NCBI RefSeq assembly: GCF_000178455.1
Contig: NZ_ADNU01000021.1
Coordinates: 1-49,835, forward strand
Direction of reading: 5' to 3'
Source of the DNA: Brevibacterium mcbrellneri ATCC 49030
GTDB taxonomy: Bacteria > Actinomycetota > Actinomycetes > Actinomycetales > Brevibacteriaceae
Length of the DNA stretch: 49,835 bases
Under the pieces are notes generated by a model that was not told where the DNA came from, did not search any database, and saw only the letters and a list, made by a program, of their open reading frames with translations. Below, piece by piece: positions 33,655 to 42,076 of the stretch; position 1 is the stretch's first letter; each line of letters opens with the position of its first letter. Position numbers and translations under genes: made by a program.

Positions 33655-35169
33655 ATGGAGTGGACCCCTGAAACCCTCAACAGCACGCTTGCACAGCTAC
33701 GTGATCGACGCGGTGACAGCACCACGATCGAAGTCAAACGTAGCACAGGTGGAGTTCCCAGTATGGCTGAGACTCTCTGCGCTTTTGCAAACATGCCAAA
33801 CGGCGGAACTGTAATACTCGGGGTAGATGAGGGCGATGCGGAGTTCACAATCGTTGGCGTACAGGACATCGCTCAGTTAGAAGCTGGTCTGGTCAGTTCC
33901 GCCAGACACCGAGTGCGCCCTGAACCGCATATAGAATTCAAAACTATTGAGGTCGGAAAGAAACGTGTTCTCATTGCGACAGTATCTCCTCTTCCATTAG
34001 CTGATAAGCCCGCAAGGGTCGGCGACAGAGCATACCTTCGACAAGCTGATGGCGACTATCCGATGCACGCGCATGAGGAAAGGATGATCGAGGTTGCGCG
34101 ACTTCATAGTGACGAGCAAGTCAACTACGACCTCGAGCCAGCGAAGGGTCGCGATCGTAATGACCTGAACAAGAATCTCACGGAGTGGTACGTGAGTGAG
34201 GTGCGATCTCGAGATCGCAGGCTAGCAAACGAGTCCGACGAGCAGATCCTACGCCTCACTAACGTATTAACCGCGTCTGGCGAACCCACACTTGCAGGGT
34301 TGTATGCACTCGGTGATTACCCTCAAGGGCAATATCCGGCCCTGACAGTAACCGCAGCCGTGCAACTCGCCGGCGGAGAAGGACAGGCCCGCAACCGCAA
34401 TCTGCAAGATTTCACGGGCCCACTCCCTGTGCTGCTTGATGAGCTACTTCAATGGGTTGAACACAACCTGCACACCGACCATGTTTACCGCGACGACGGA
34501 CATTTGGAAACTGTTCCAGAGTTACCGTTGAACGCTGTGCGAGAACTGCTCGCAAACGCTTTAGTTCATCGTGACCTTGGGCCGAACACGCTGGGCACGG
34601 GAAAACAGATACAAATAAGAATGACTGATAAGAGCCTATTCGTCCAAAGCCCTGGTGGCCTCAGGGGCGTTTCTTTAGCACAGCTGGAGAGTATTGAACA
34701 CGCCCAAGCCGCTGTCAACCAACGCCTTTACCACATCGCAAAACGCCTAACGACCCGCGATGGCGCATCGATAATCGAAGGGGAAGGTGGGGGTATCCGC
34801 GAGGTGTTTCGATCCACAAAACAGCGTGGGCTGAGGGACCCTCAGCTTGTTGATACCGGCGTCCAATTCAAGGCGCTCCTGTGGCGTCCAGTCAATGCTC
34901 TCCACTCCCAGACGCGAAACAACCAGCAACACTCGCTCGATCATTCTCGCGGCCGAGAAACTGTAGCTTCTAGCTCATCGCCAACCAAAAATGAGGCCAC
35001 CGTTCTAGGCGCGCTAGCTATGGGGCCCCTTGACATTCACGCGCTTGCTGAAGCATCGAATCTGACCATAGGTCAAGTTCGTTACGCACTGCGCAGACCG
35101 CTTCAGGAGAACATCGTGGCTATGGAAGGTCGCCAAGGCATCAAGTCCACTCGCTACAGCCTCACTTAA
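33655..35169 (+). CDS. AlbA_2/HATPase_c_4 putative transcriptional regulator
   Basis: 504 residues in three parts. Residues about 15-130 are an AlbA_2 (Schlafen-like, divergent AAA_4) domain with TIEVKRSTGG and FANMPNGGTVILGVDE. Residues about 280-400 are a HATPase_c_4 domain with NAVRELLANALVHRDLG and EGEGGGIREVF. The C-terminus is a winged helix (LDIHALAEASNLTIGQVRYALRRPL). This type is often annotated as an ATP-dependent DNA helicase-related or transcriptional regulator and is common in mobile and defence regions. A perfect inverted repeat covers its promoter, which suggests autoregulation. A Gln/Asn/Ser-rich linker precedes the winged helix. Confidence 0.85.
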   Translation: MEWTPETLNSTLAQLRDRRGDSTTIEVKRSTGGVPSMAETLCAFANMPNGGTVILGVDEGDAEFTIVGVQDIAQLEAGLVSSARHRVRPEPHIEFKTIEVGKKRVLIATVSPLPLADKPARVGDRAYLRQADGDYPMHAHEERMIEVARLHSDEQVNYDLEPAKGRDRNDLNKNLTEWYVSEVRSRDRRLANESDEQILRLTNVLTASGEPTLAGLYALGDYPQGQYPALTVTAAVQLAGGEGQARNRNLQDFTGPLPVLLDELLQWVEHNLHTDHVYRDDGHLETVPELPLNAVRELLANALVHRDLGPNTLGTGKQIQIRMTDKSLFVQSPGGLRGVSLAQLESIEHAQAAVNQRLYHIAKRLTTRDGASIIEGEGGGIREVFRSTKQRGLRDPQLVDTGVQFKALLWRPVNALHSQTRNNQQHSLDHSRGRETVASSSSPTKNEATVLGALAMGPLDIHALAEASNLTIGQVRYALRRPLQENIVAMEGRQGIKSTRYSLT

Positions 35170-35183
35170 GCTCTAGAAGACCC

Positions 35184-35220
35184 CACACTGCAAATCACAC
35201 TTGAAATCTTTTGCAGTGTG
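35184..35220. terminator. inverted repeat after the AlbA/HATPase gene
   Basis: Perfect 11-bp arms CACACTGCAAA (35184-35194) and TTTGCAGTGTG (35210-35220) around 15 nt. It starts 15 bp after the stop codon. It may end transcription, although no T run follows, or be a second protein-binding site. Confidence 0.55.
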
Positions 35221-35594
35221 ACTTTCAGTTTAAGTTACACTCAACCTTCCAAAACAACGAATACAGCATGTCCTGAATGTCAGCTGGACCCCGCAGCCGA
35301 TCCCACTAGGCAAGTGTTGACAGTTCCATCTCTCGATCTGGACTGCATTCACACAAAAGCGAGTAGCCAGCTCAACTCGGCGATATCCTTTGAGGCGTCG
35401 CTGCTCTCTTATTCCTGACGATGGCATTTCAGCTAGTCATGCTTCTTCGCCAGCTGGCACTTACCCCACACCGCACAACCGAGTACAGACTGCAGAAACA
35501 TCCTTCGTTTCTGCTGCACCCCAGTTTAAAGTTCGGCTTTGCACTTCCAGTTCAAGAACATGCGACTGCTCAGAGCCTGTGGCCGTTTTGGCAA
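35221..35594. other. stretch without a convincing gene
   Basis: About 370 bases between the AlbA/HATPase gene and the orphan gene below. Short open frames exist on both strands but none has a ribosome site or recognisable sequence. One small hairpin is present: GCAGAAAC (35492-35499) pairs with GTTTCTGC (35507-35514). Base composition is slightly richer in A and T than the core region. Confidence 0.5.
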
Positions 35595-35924
35595 CTAGTC
35601 AACGACCAAGGAACGTTCTTCTGCAACGACGAGCACTTCTGCTCCCTTGAGAGCCTCACCGAGGACGTCGTTGACTGCCCAATCGAGGGAATCGAGTGCA
35701 TCCTCTCCCCCACTGATTGCTTCGGCCTCCCGGTCGTTAACCCGGATGAGTGCAGCCCCACCAATCGAAACAACACCGTCTTCGTCAGCGCCGTGTTCTT
35801 CAACGATTCGTGCCCATGCGGTGTCCAAAGCGCCGGGTGTCAAGGCTCGCACCCGAACTCGGTAGGCGAGGTCTTGGCTGGTGTGTCGATCGAACCAGTC
35901 GTTAGATAGCGTCCAAAGTGTCAT
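35595..35924 (-). CDS. orphan hypothetical protein, intact copy of a duplicated gene
   Basis: 109 residues, strongly acidic, soluble. It opens MTLWTLSNDWFDRHTSQDLAYRV and contains SIGGAALIRVNDREAEAI and ALDSLDWAVNDVLGEALKGAE. A second copy lies at 37294-37605. The conserved amino-acid sequence between the two copies, despite many silent changes, argues that this is a real protein. The C-terminal residues (ERSLVVD) lie outside the shared segment, so the end may be truncated. I do not recognise a family. The setting among antitoxin debris suggests a toxin-antitoxin or immunity role, which is inference. Confidence 0.5.
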   Translation of the reverse strand: MTLWTLSNDWFDRHTSQDLAYRVRVRALTPGALDTAWARIVEEHGADEDGVVSIGGAALIRVNDREAEAISGGEDALDSLDWAVNDVLGEALKGAEVLVVAEERSLVVD

Positions 35925-35969
35925 GTCTTAAGTATCAGACCAGGCATCTGGCGTCGCAAACAGTGCACC
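35618..35969. repeat. 350-bp duplicated segment, copy 1
   Basis: Aligns with 37294-37648 over its whole length with roughly 85 percent identity by eye and the same orientation. It covers the orphan gene and about 45 bp upstream of its start. Confidence 0.8.
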
Positions 35970-36180
35970 TCATTATTGAGTTGCTGGGATAAGGCGCTGC
36001 TCCGCATGCGGTGTGCTCTACATTCTCCACGACTCCTTCGAGTCAGGTGTACGTCTTGATGCATGTGTCGCCGTAACCCCACAGACACGTGTCGCTGTTC
36101 GATGTGAGGGTTGCCTAGCTGACCGGCTCCACCCAGCATCGAAGACCGCTTGTGAACAGTCAGAAGCTAAACCGGAGACT

Positions 36181-36651
36181 ATGCTGAATGGCGTGAGCAC
36201 GTTTCTTCTGACATGGAACCCCGTGTACGGCGGTCTCGGCGAGTCGACGATCCGACGCAACGTCGAGCTCACCGCTCAGGGCAAGCGTGTACCCGGCAGG
36301 TGGAACACCGGTGGCACCACCAGAAAGATTCAACCCGGCGACCGCGTATTTTTGCTTGTTCTGGGATCCAGCGATCACGGCATATTCGCCAGTGGGTTCG
36401 TCACAAGCGAGGTGTACAAAGAGGTGCATTGGAATGATCCTCGGAAGTTGGCCAACTACGTCAATCTCGAGTGGGACGAATTTCTAGAACCGGCCGACGT
36501 ACTCCCCGGCGACTTGCTACAGACAGTTTTCACAGTCAACCGTTGGCGCCCGCGTTCAAGCGGAACGCAGATTGTTCAGGGTCGCGAAAATGAGCTTGAA
36601 CGTATGTGGAGTGAGCACGTCCAAGAGGTGCGCTCAACGAACACAGCTTAA
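36181..36651 (+). CDS. EVE/PUA-like domain protein
   Basis: 156 residues. The opening VSTFLLTWNPVYGG followed by GRWNTGGTTRKIQPGDRVFLLVLG and GIFASGFVTSEVY is typical of the EVE-like modules found at the front of HNH restriction endonucleases. EVE domains bind modified bases in DNA or RNA. Here the module stands alone, without a nuclease, so it may be a truncated defence gene or a stand-alone reader. The ATG at 36181 has GGAG close by; a longer frame from 36013 adds only non-homologous sequence. Confidence 0.75.
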   Translation: MLNGVSTFLLTWNPVYGGLGESTIRRNVELTAQGKRVPGRWNTGGTTRKIQPGDRVFLLVLGSSDHGIFASGFVTSEVYKEVHWNDPRKLANYVNLEWDEFLEPADVLPGDLLQTVFTVNRWRPRSSGTQIVQGRENELERMWSEHVQEVRSTNTA

Positions 36652-36681
36652 GAGCTGGTCGCCACGGGTACACTGGAAACC

Positions 36682-37032
36682 ATGAGTCAAGCAGCATTCA
36701 CAGTTCGCCAGATCACCTTCGACTGCCACAACCCTTCTAAGCTAGCCGAGTTCTGGTCAGCTGCAACGGGTCGCGAGATCGTCGCCGACTACGGCGATTT
36801 CGTAATGGTCAATTCCACACCAGCTCTGGGGTTTCAGCGAGTTGAGCGCCCCACGCCCGGGAAAAACCGTATGCATATCGACATTGGCGGGGCTGAACGC
36901 GAAGCTCTGGTGGAGCGTCTAACATCCTTGGGCGCTACCGCACTCAGTGACCACAAGGCACCGGGACTTGTATGGACCGTTATGCAGGACCCGGAAGGTA
37001 ATGAGTTTTGTGTGGGCAATCCCGATTTCTAG
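36682..37032 (+). CDS. VOC-family (glyoxalase-like) protein
   Basis: 116 residues. It starts FTVRQITFDCHNPSKLAEFWSAATG and ends with WTVMQDPEGNEFCVG, the first and last blocks of the glyoxalase/dioxygenase (VOC) fold, in the single-module form common in actinobacteria. RMHIDIGG supplies the central metal-region strand. The substrate is unknown. It follows the EVE gene by 30 bp. Confidence 0.85.
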   Translation: MSQAAFTVRQITFDCHNPSKLAEFWSAATGREIVADYGDFVMVNSTPALGFQRVERPTPGKNRMHIDIGGAEREALVERLTSLGATALSDHKAPGLVWTVMQDPEGNEFCVGNPDF

Positions 37033-37137
37033 CAAGATGCCAAGCTGAAACGGGGCAACACGTCTATGAACTAGGGCCGCTACGCGTTTCGTGCCTCAAG
37101 TTCATACCCGACTAGCCAGCCGACCGCCTGCGCACGC

Positions 37138-37605
37138 TCACGCCACATGCAGTGACTCGATCTCGGCCACCTGCTCAGCCACGCGCTCTTGCGCCAGTTC
37201 CAGCTCATATCGACTCTGCAGATTCAGCCAGAATTGAGGCCCATTCCGAAGTAACGCCCCAAGCGAAGTGCAGTATCGGCAGTGATGGCGTTCTCTTCTG
37301 CAACGACCAGCGCCTCTGCTCCCTTGAGAGCCTCACCGAGGGCGTCGTTGACTGCCCATTCGAGGGAATCGAGTGCTTCCTCTCCCTCGCTTATGGCCTC
37401 AGCTTCCCAGTCGTTTACACGGATGAGTGCGGCCCCACCGATCGGAACAACACCGTCTTCGTTAGTGCCATGCTCGTCAGCGATTCGTGCCCACGCGGAG
37501 TCCAAAGCCCCTGGTGTCAAGGCTCGCACCCGAACTCGATAGGTGAGATCTTGAGTGGTGTGTCAATCGAACCAGTCGTCAGATAGCGTCCAAATTGTCG
37601 CGTCT
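37138..37605 (-). pseudogene. decayed orphan-gene copy fused to a HigA antitoxin C-terminus
   Basis: Read on the minus strand, the first part matches the orphan protein at 35595-35924, but its ATG has become GCG and a TGA stands where the other copy has CGA (DWFD-stop-H). An internal GTG at 37529 could still start translation. At the end of the shared segment the frame continues as AITADTALRLGRYFGMG, the hallmark of HigA antitoxins. After one lost base near 37240 it continues as GPQFWLNLQSRYELELAQER and ends with a stop at 37138. It is therefore a mosaic of two genes with a nonsense change and a frameshift. Confidence 0.7.
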
Positions 37606-37648
37606 TTAGTATCAGGCTACGTACTTGGCGTAGCAAACAGCGTGCACC
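37294..37648. repeat. 350-bp duplicated segment, copy 2
   Basis: Partner of 35618-35969. HigA-like sequence lies on both sides of it. Confidence 0.8.
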
Positions 37649-37649
37649 A

Positions 37650-37706
37650 GGTCACGTGCATCGCCTGCAGGTTCATCCAGAATTCAGCGCAGATTCCGAA
37701 AATCGC
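37650..37706 (-). pseudogene. second HigA vestige
   Basis: On the minus strand the bases read FGICAEFWMNLQA, clearly parallel to the HigA segment FGMGPQFWLNLQS that is intact in pieces at 37200-37240. Stops follow shortly. The rest of 37707-37852 holds nothing recognisable. Confidence 0.5.
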
Positions 37707-37852
37707 ACCAAAGGACACGTGACCTCTTCAAGAGCAGAACCGCGGTCGCACAGGAACATCGCACCTTCCTCGCGAGCAGAAGTCCGTTCAAATATCCGAA
37801 TTCCACCAGGTTACGCATGAAGCGCAGTCTGTGGCGCAAGTTCGTAACGACG

Positions 37853-39385
37853 TCACACGGAGCCTGGGCCAGGAACAACGAAACTGCTTAACACATCAGT
37901 AGCGCGGACCACTTCAGCGAAGTCAGCTTCCGGAAGATCATTGAGCAGGTCGAGCGGTGATTGATGTGCGCCCGTCGTCCCTCGCAACAAGCTAGGGTGC
38001 GGAGTCAGCCACCAGTCTAGGAGAGCCTTAGCGACAACGGTCCGTTCAGCGTCACCGCAGGACAATGCGAGTTTCTGATTGATGTCAGCAAGCGCATCGA
38101 TGATCTTCCCATCACGGAATTGGAACGCAGGGTAGTATTTCGTCCCGCCGAGCTCGATCTCAATTACGGTCTGGTCCTGAAGGTATTTTCGTAGCAAGGA
38201 CTTCTGCGCCGCTCGCGTCGCTGCCGCCTGCTGATCAAGTGTTCGAGGCTCAGTCTTAGGCTTCGGCTCGGCGCTGGTGAGCGCTTCACGAGCATTCGGG
38301 GCGGTGAGGCTCTCGGTACGATCCAGCAAACTAGCTGCCATCATCGGCGAACGATCGAGCGCAAACGTTGGATCCCAGATCAGGCTGTCCTTCCAATTGG
38401 CCGGGAATCCAAGCTGCCTCATGTCGAAGTCGAGAATCTGGGACTGCTTATCGATGTAGTCAGTCAAGTCGACAACATTGGTGTTACCGGGATCAATACT
38501 CAGCATAAGGTGCCGCATCACGAGCAACACGCCGTAGAGCCTATTGTTAACGCCGTCATCTGCGAGTGGAGCAAGACGATCCCCCTCGCTTCGACGAGCC
38601 TGACCCGGCACGTCTATGATGACGTCGAAAGTGCGGTTCCACACGCGACCATAATGGGCACAAATGTTCCTCACATTCCTGAGACTATTGAGCCAATTGG
38701 CCAATGCTTTGCAGTCGCCGCGACCGTCGGCGGCGTGAACTTGAAATCGCGCGGCGAGGATCTTTTTGTCACTCTGCCGCATTAAGCGGTAGAGGTTGCT
38801 CAGTACGCCGAACGACATTACCTCCGTCGCTACCCAGATCGGTAGATGAGGGCCGTACTTCTCCCGGAAGTGCGCGACAAAGTCTCCTCTCGCACGCTTC
38901 TCATCGCGGTTGTACTCCTTGAGCCAGTCGCGGTATTTGTTGGTCAGCACGGCGTGCGGACATTGCTTCGCTCCTCGCACCGCATCCAATGCATCCGGAA
39001 CGCGATGTGCGAACTTGTCTGCTTTCCCTAACTGGTGACCGATGAAAAAGCGGATCGCAACCTCGATTGTGCTGAGAACGTCACCGAGCCGGGTACGTAG
39101 TTCGTGGTCGAACTCGTATAGCGCCACGACACGTGAAAGGCTAGCCCCGGTGATGAATGTGTTTAGGCGGATCTCGCGGCCACCATCATCGTACTGAGCC
39201 GCAGGGTGTGCAGGGCGGTCGCGGTAGATATGCCAGTAGCCAGAGAGCCGGTAGTAACCGTATCTCTCCAACACCTCAGCCGCGTAAGCGTCGTCACCGC
39301 AATCCATGCCACGTTCCCGCAACCGGCGAACCTGTTCGGGGACAGTTAAAAATGGTTTCGCGTAGCTACTTTCCGGCAACGTCAT
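37853..39385 (-). CDS. Abi_2 (AbiD/AbiF-like) protein fused to an MbcA/Xre-type C-terminal domain
   Basis: 510 residues. Residues about 1-310 are an Abi_2 domain: KPFLTVPEQVRRLRERGMDC, LERYGYYRLSGYWHIYRD, ALYEFDHELRTRLGDVLSTIEVAIR (HEPN-like helices) and LNSLRNVRNICAHYGRVWNR, which has the R-N-x2-AH pattern. A linker of about 80 residues follows. Residues about 400-510 (GTKYYPAFQFRDGKIIDAL, LLDWWLTPHPSLLRGTTG, SPLDLLNDLP) resemble the toxin-binding domain of MbcA/Xre antitoxins (DUF2384). Abi_2 proteins abort phage infection, probably as RNases. The fusion suggests a self-neutralising toxin-antitoxin chain. The start at 39385 has AGGA ten bases upstream. Confidence 0.82.
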   Translation of the reverse strand: MTLPESSYAKPFLTVPEQVRRLRERGMDCGDDAYAAEVLERYGYYRLSGYWHIYRDRPAHPAAQYDDGGREIRLNTFITGASLSRVVALYEFDHELRTRLGDVLSTIEVAIRFFIGHQLGKADKFAHRVPDALDAVRGAKQCPHAVLTNKYRDWLKEYNRDEKRARGDFVAHFREKYGPHLPIWVATEVMSFGVLSNLYRLMRQSDKKILAARFQVHAADGRGDCKALANWLNSLRNVRNICAHYGRVWNRTFDVIIDVPGQARRSEGDRLAPLADDGVNNRLYGVLLVMRHLMLSIDPGNTNVVDLTDYIDKQSQILDFDMRQLGFPANWKDSLIWDPTFALDRSPMMAASLLDRTESLTAPNAREALTSAEPKPKTEPRTLDQQAAATRAAQKSLLRKYLQDQTVIEIELGGTKYYPAFQFRDGKIIDALADINQKLALSCGDAERTVVAKALLDWWLTPHPSLLRGTTGAHQSPLDLLNDLPEADFAEVVRATDVLSSFVVPGPGSV

Positions 39386-39432
39386 GTGCGCACCGTCCTG
39401 ATATTCCCGACACCGGGGCGTAGGCAGAGAAG

Positions 39433-39500
39433 AACAGACCTGCGTCTCATCGCGAGAAACAGGCCTGTCGTGTTGCAAACAATTATATATGAATATAATT
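39433..39500 (-). promoter_or_regulatory. AT-rich palindrome and upstream repeat before the Abi gene
   Basis: A perfect palindrome AATTATAT-N4-ATATAATT (39481-39500) supplies -10-like hexamers on both strands between the divergent Abi and membrane-protein genes. Closer to the Abi gene an imperfect repeat ACAGACCTG-N17-CAGGCCTGT (39433-39467) may be an operator. Confidence 0.5.
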
Positions 39501-39616
39501 TAGATGTCTAAGCGCCGCCGAAACTCATACAAAACCTCAAGATAGATCCGGGGTCAAGCTCCCGAAGCACTTCCAGACACCACACGATCTTCAAACAGGC
39601 AGAGAAGCCACCGTAA

Positions 39617-41047
39617 GTGGGTCATTCATTAAACTACTGTCGCGTGGAGCAAATTCTAGATATTTTGTTCGCCCCCGTGCGCTGGGTGTGGGACGCCATG
39701 TGTTCGCAAACTGGTTGTCCTTGGGACGCGACCAGTCCAAATTCGTTTGTCGCGCTAGCTATATGCGCTCTACTCTTATCGGTCTTCGGCTACGCATTGT
39801 TAGCCCTCATTGCTCATCGGTTTCTGACGTCTATTGCATGGCACTGGGGCGAGCTACTCCGAAAGCGCGCGGAGCGTGGTAACGTAGATGAATTGCTGGA
39901 ACTGGCTGTGCAAGCACAACGGTCAAAAGCCTGGATATACTCCTTGGCTTCGCGAACGGGAGTGCGCTATGGCTATGCAGAAAACCCACGTGGACGGACC
40001 CCAGCGCTGGCCGGTGCCGATAGGTTGCCCCAACGCCGAATGTTGGAGTACCTGACTATTGCGTTGATCGTAGCAGGACGACTTACCTTTTCTATCTTTT
40101 ACTTGCTCCGCGAAGCCATTTTCAGTGTCTTTGTCCTATACGTTCTACTGGGAACAGCATGGACGCTTCGACCTTACTGGTTCACCACATCTATCGACTC
40201 TCTCCGTCGCTGGGTTCAAGGGTGGGACCCGGCGACAGTTCCAGCTGCTGTTGGTTTTTTCGCCACCGTTCTGGGCCTGCTTGCCGCCTACGCGTTCTCC
40301 ACGAAGCGTCGGGCACGATATAAGAGCATGTTTGATGCCGCTGTTGCCGCAGAAAACACGCTCACTGTACTGGGGCCGCGGGCACGGAAAGCAGCCGTTG
40401 AGATAGCGAAGTTTACTCACACAATAGCTCTGCACGATCGCTTCTTCTGTGAAACTACCATAGATAACCTCAGCAATGGACGCCTCCAATTACAGAACGG
40501 TCGCGTCAAAATGATCAACGACGACCGCCCATACGCTGCGGGCAGATCATGGCAGCGCAGCAGGGAGAAGTGGGATACGCTATGTGAGCAACGCGAGACT
40601 ACCCTGGATGCACTCAAGACACTGTTGGATGCATTATCGCAGGTGGAATCGCTGATCCCGTTTGCTCGGCAGGCCGGTAAACACAGCTGGTCTTTACTGA
40701 GCGACAGCTACAGACAGTCGCATAGCGCTAACCCATGGCCTGCCATCACATCCTACTCCGAGCAACGGTACGAGCAAGATCGTGATGATCTACGCGTTTT
40801 GGTCAACCGCGCTTTGAAGGACAGGACAAGCTCTACCGTTGGAAATGGCAATGCCACCGTCGACGTGCAGGAGTTGCACCTCGAAATGATAGAGGCCACA
40901 GTAGAGCGACTACAATCCAGCAGTCGCATTAGGATCTGGTATCTCGCTGGACTTTACGCAAAACTTGTACTATGTGAAGAAGAAATTCATCGATCTCGGA
41001 GCCTGCGCGGCATCAACACATTTCTGGCTCGGATCATCAGACATTAA
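39617..41047 (+). CDS. unknown 476-residue membrane protein beside the Abi gene
   Basis: Starts at GTG 39617 (a second GTG nine codons later is also possible). Membrane segments are seen near residues 42-70, 143-182 (one long or two helices) and 208-228. The last 250 residues are soluble, helical and charged, with WQRSREKWDTLCEQRETTLDALKTLLDAL that could form a coiled coil. I recognise no family. It is divergent from the Abi-MbcA gene across a 230-bp region with a palindromic promoter. Base composition and placement are those of the accessory island. Confidence 0.6.
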   Translation: MGHSLNYCRVEQILDILFAPVRWVWDAMCSQTGCPWDATSPNSFVALAICALLLSVFGYALLALIAHRFLTSIAWHWGELLRKRAERGNVDELLELAVQAQRSKAWIYSLASRTGVRYGYAENPRGRTPALAGADRLPQRRMLEYLTIALIVAGRLTFSIFYLLREAIFSVFVLYVLLGTAWTLRPYWFTTSIDSLRRWVQGWDPATVPAAVGFFATVLGLLAAYAFSTKRRARYKSMFDAAVAAENTLTVLGPRARKAAVEIAKFTHTIALHDRFFCETTIDNLSNGRLQLQNGRVKMINDDRPYAAGRSWQRSREKWDTLCEQRETTLDALKTLLDALSQVESLIPFARQAGKHSWSLLSDSYRQSHSANPWPAITSYSEQRYEQDRDDLRVLVNRALKDRTSSTVGNGNATVDVQELHLEMIEATVERLQSSSRIRIWYLAGLYAKLVLCEEEIHRSRSLRGINTFLARIIRH

Positions 41048-41293
41048 AATGCCTCCCTGCCAGTACTGATGCGCGGTAACGCGCCAGCCACCATCATCCT
41101 GTGGTCCGCAACCACCTTGACCAAGGCCATTCTCGGTTCCTCTGTCGTTCCAAACTAAGCACAGTCGCCAAAACCTGCAACGAAATCACAAGAAGTCCGA
41201 ACTACCAACAACAAAATTGCGCAGCGCGTCGGACTCGCAGGCCACCCCAACCAGGACAGAGTCGACAGATGCACACCGAGTTCGTCTTCTGGG

Positions 41294-41761
41294 ATGTATA
41301 TGACGATTTTCTGCATTATCCCAGCGTGCTTCATCGTCATCGTTAGCATCGTCTGCGCTGTCTTCGCAGTCGCATTGTTCAAAACTCCCACCCAACGCAA
41401 ACCAGCAGCCGGAGTTGTGGTCGACAACATCGAAGGTGAGAGCGACGGCCACAAGGTCTGGACTCCCCTGGCCAAGTTCACTGACCATTACGGACGCACC
41501 CAGCATGGACGATTGGACTTTTACCAAACTCCAGCGCGTCCACTCGGTTCGACGATCAGGGTGCGCTTTGACCCACTCCACCCCACTGACGTGAAACAGT
41601 CCGCACGACGGCTCGCTGTCACATTAGCAGTGAGCTTTGGCAGTGTTGGCCATAGCGATCCTGGTTTTCGTCGAATGCAGTTTCTGACTACCAGTAGCAC
41701 TGCGTATCGACACCCCACAACAACACCGACGCAAGCGGCGGTAACGGTAGTTGCGAACTAA
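41294..41761 (+). CDS. DUF3592-like membrane protein, probably frameshifted near its end
   Basis: The first 30 residues form a membrane helix (IFCIIPACFIVIVSIVCAVFAVALF). A soluble stretch follows with AGVVVDNIEGESDG, FTDHYGRTQHGRLDF and GSTIRVRFDPLHP, the pattern of DUF3592 proteins (helix, small beta domain, helix). The second helix starts LAVTLAVSFGSV near residue 112 and then the frame breaks down. Another frame from about 41648 reads AIAILVFVECSF and stops, which would complete the helix. A single indel near 41645 is the likely cause, so the last 40 residues as written are probably not native. Confidence 0.5.
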   Translation: MYMTIFCIIPACFIVIVSIVCAVFAVALFKTPTQRKPAAGVVVDNIEGESDGHKVWTPLAKFTDHYGRTQHGRLDFYQTPARPLGSTIRVRFDPLHPTDVKQSARRLAVTLAVSFGSVGHSDPGFRRMQFLTTSSTAYRHPTTTPTQAAVTVVAN

Positions 41762-42076
41762 CGGCCCCACTTTGACGGGCCACTGCCGTCGACGTACAGA
41801 CCATGTTCGGCGCTGAACTTCTTCACACTGGCCGATGCCTACGTCAATGTAAGGGAAGCCCACTGTGCTATTCCGCTAACATTGCGTCGCTGATGTGTAG
41901 CTGAAATGACAGTCGCTTGAGTAGATGGGCCGATCATCATCGTTCGTTTTTCTCGTCTGTACGACCCCAGCTTTCACTGAGGCTTCAACACGGTCTTTCT
42001 GACACTTTCATCCCGAGGTGCGTTCAAGAGACCTTCCTGAACGACAAAACTCGCATTCCATGGGACCCTAGAATCT
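41762..42076. other. gene-free stretch
   Basis: About 315 bases. No open frame with a ribosome site, no clear inverted repeat and no recognisable remnant. The last 100 bases should hold the promoter of the DUF4870-like gene, but no consensus hexamers stand out. Confidence 0.5.

Noticed and set aside
36013-36180. N-terminal extension of the EVE protein
   Set aside because: The extra 56 codons have no similarity to EVE proteins and no ribosome site; the ATG at 36181 is better.
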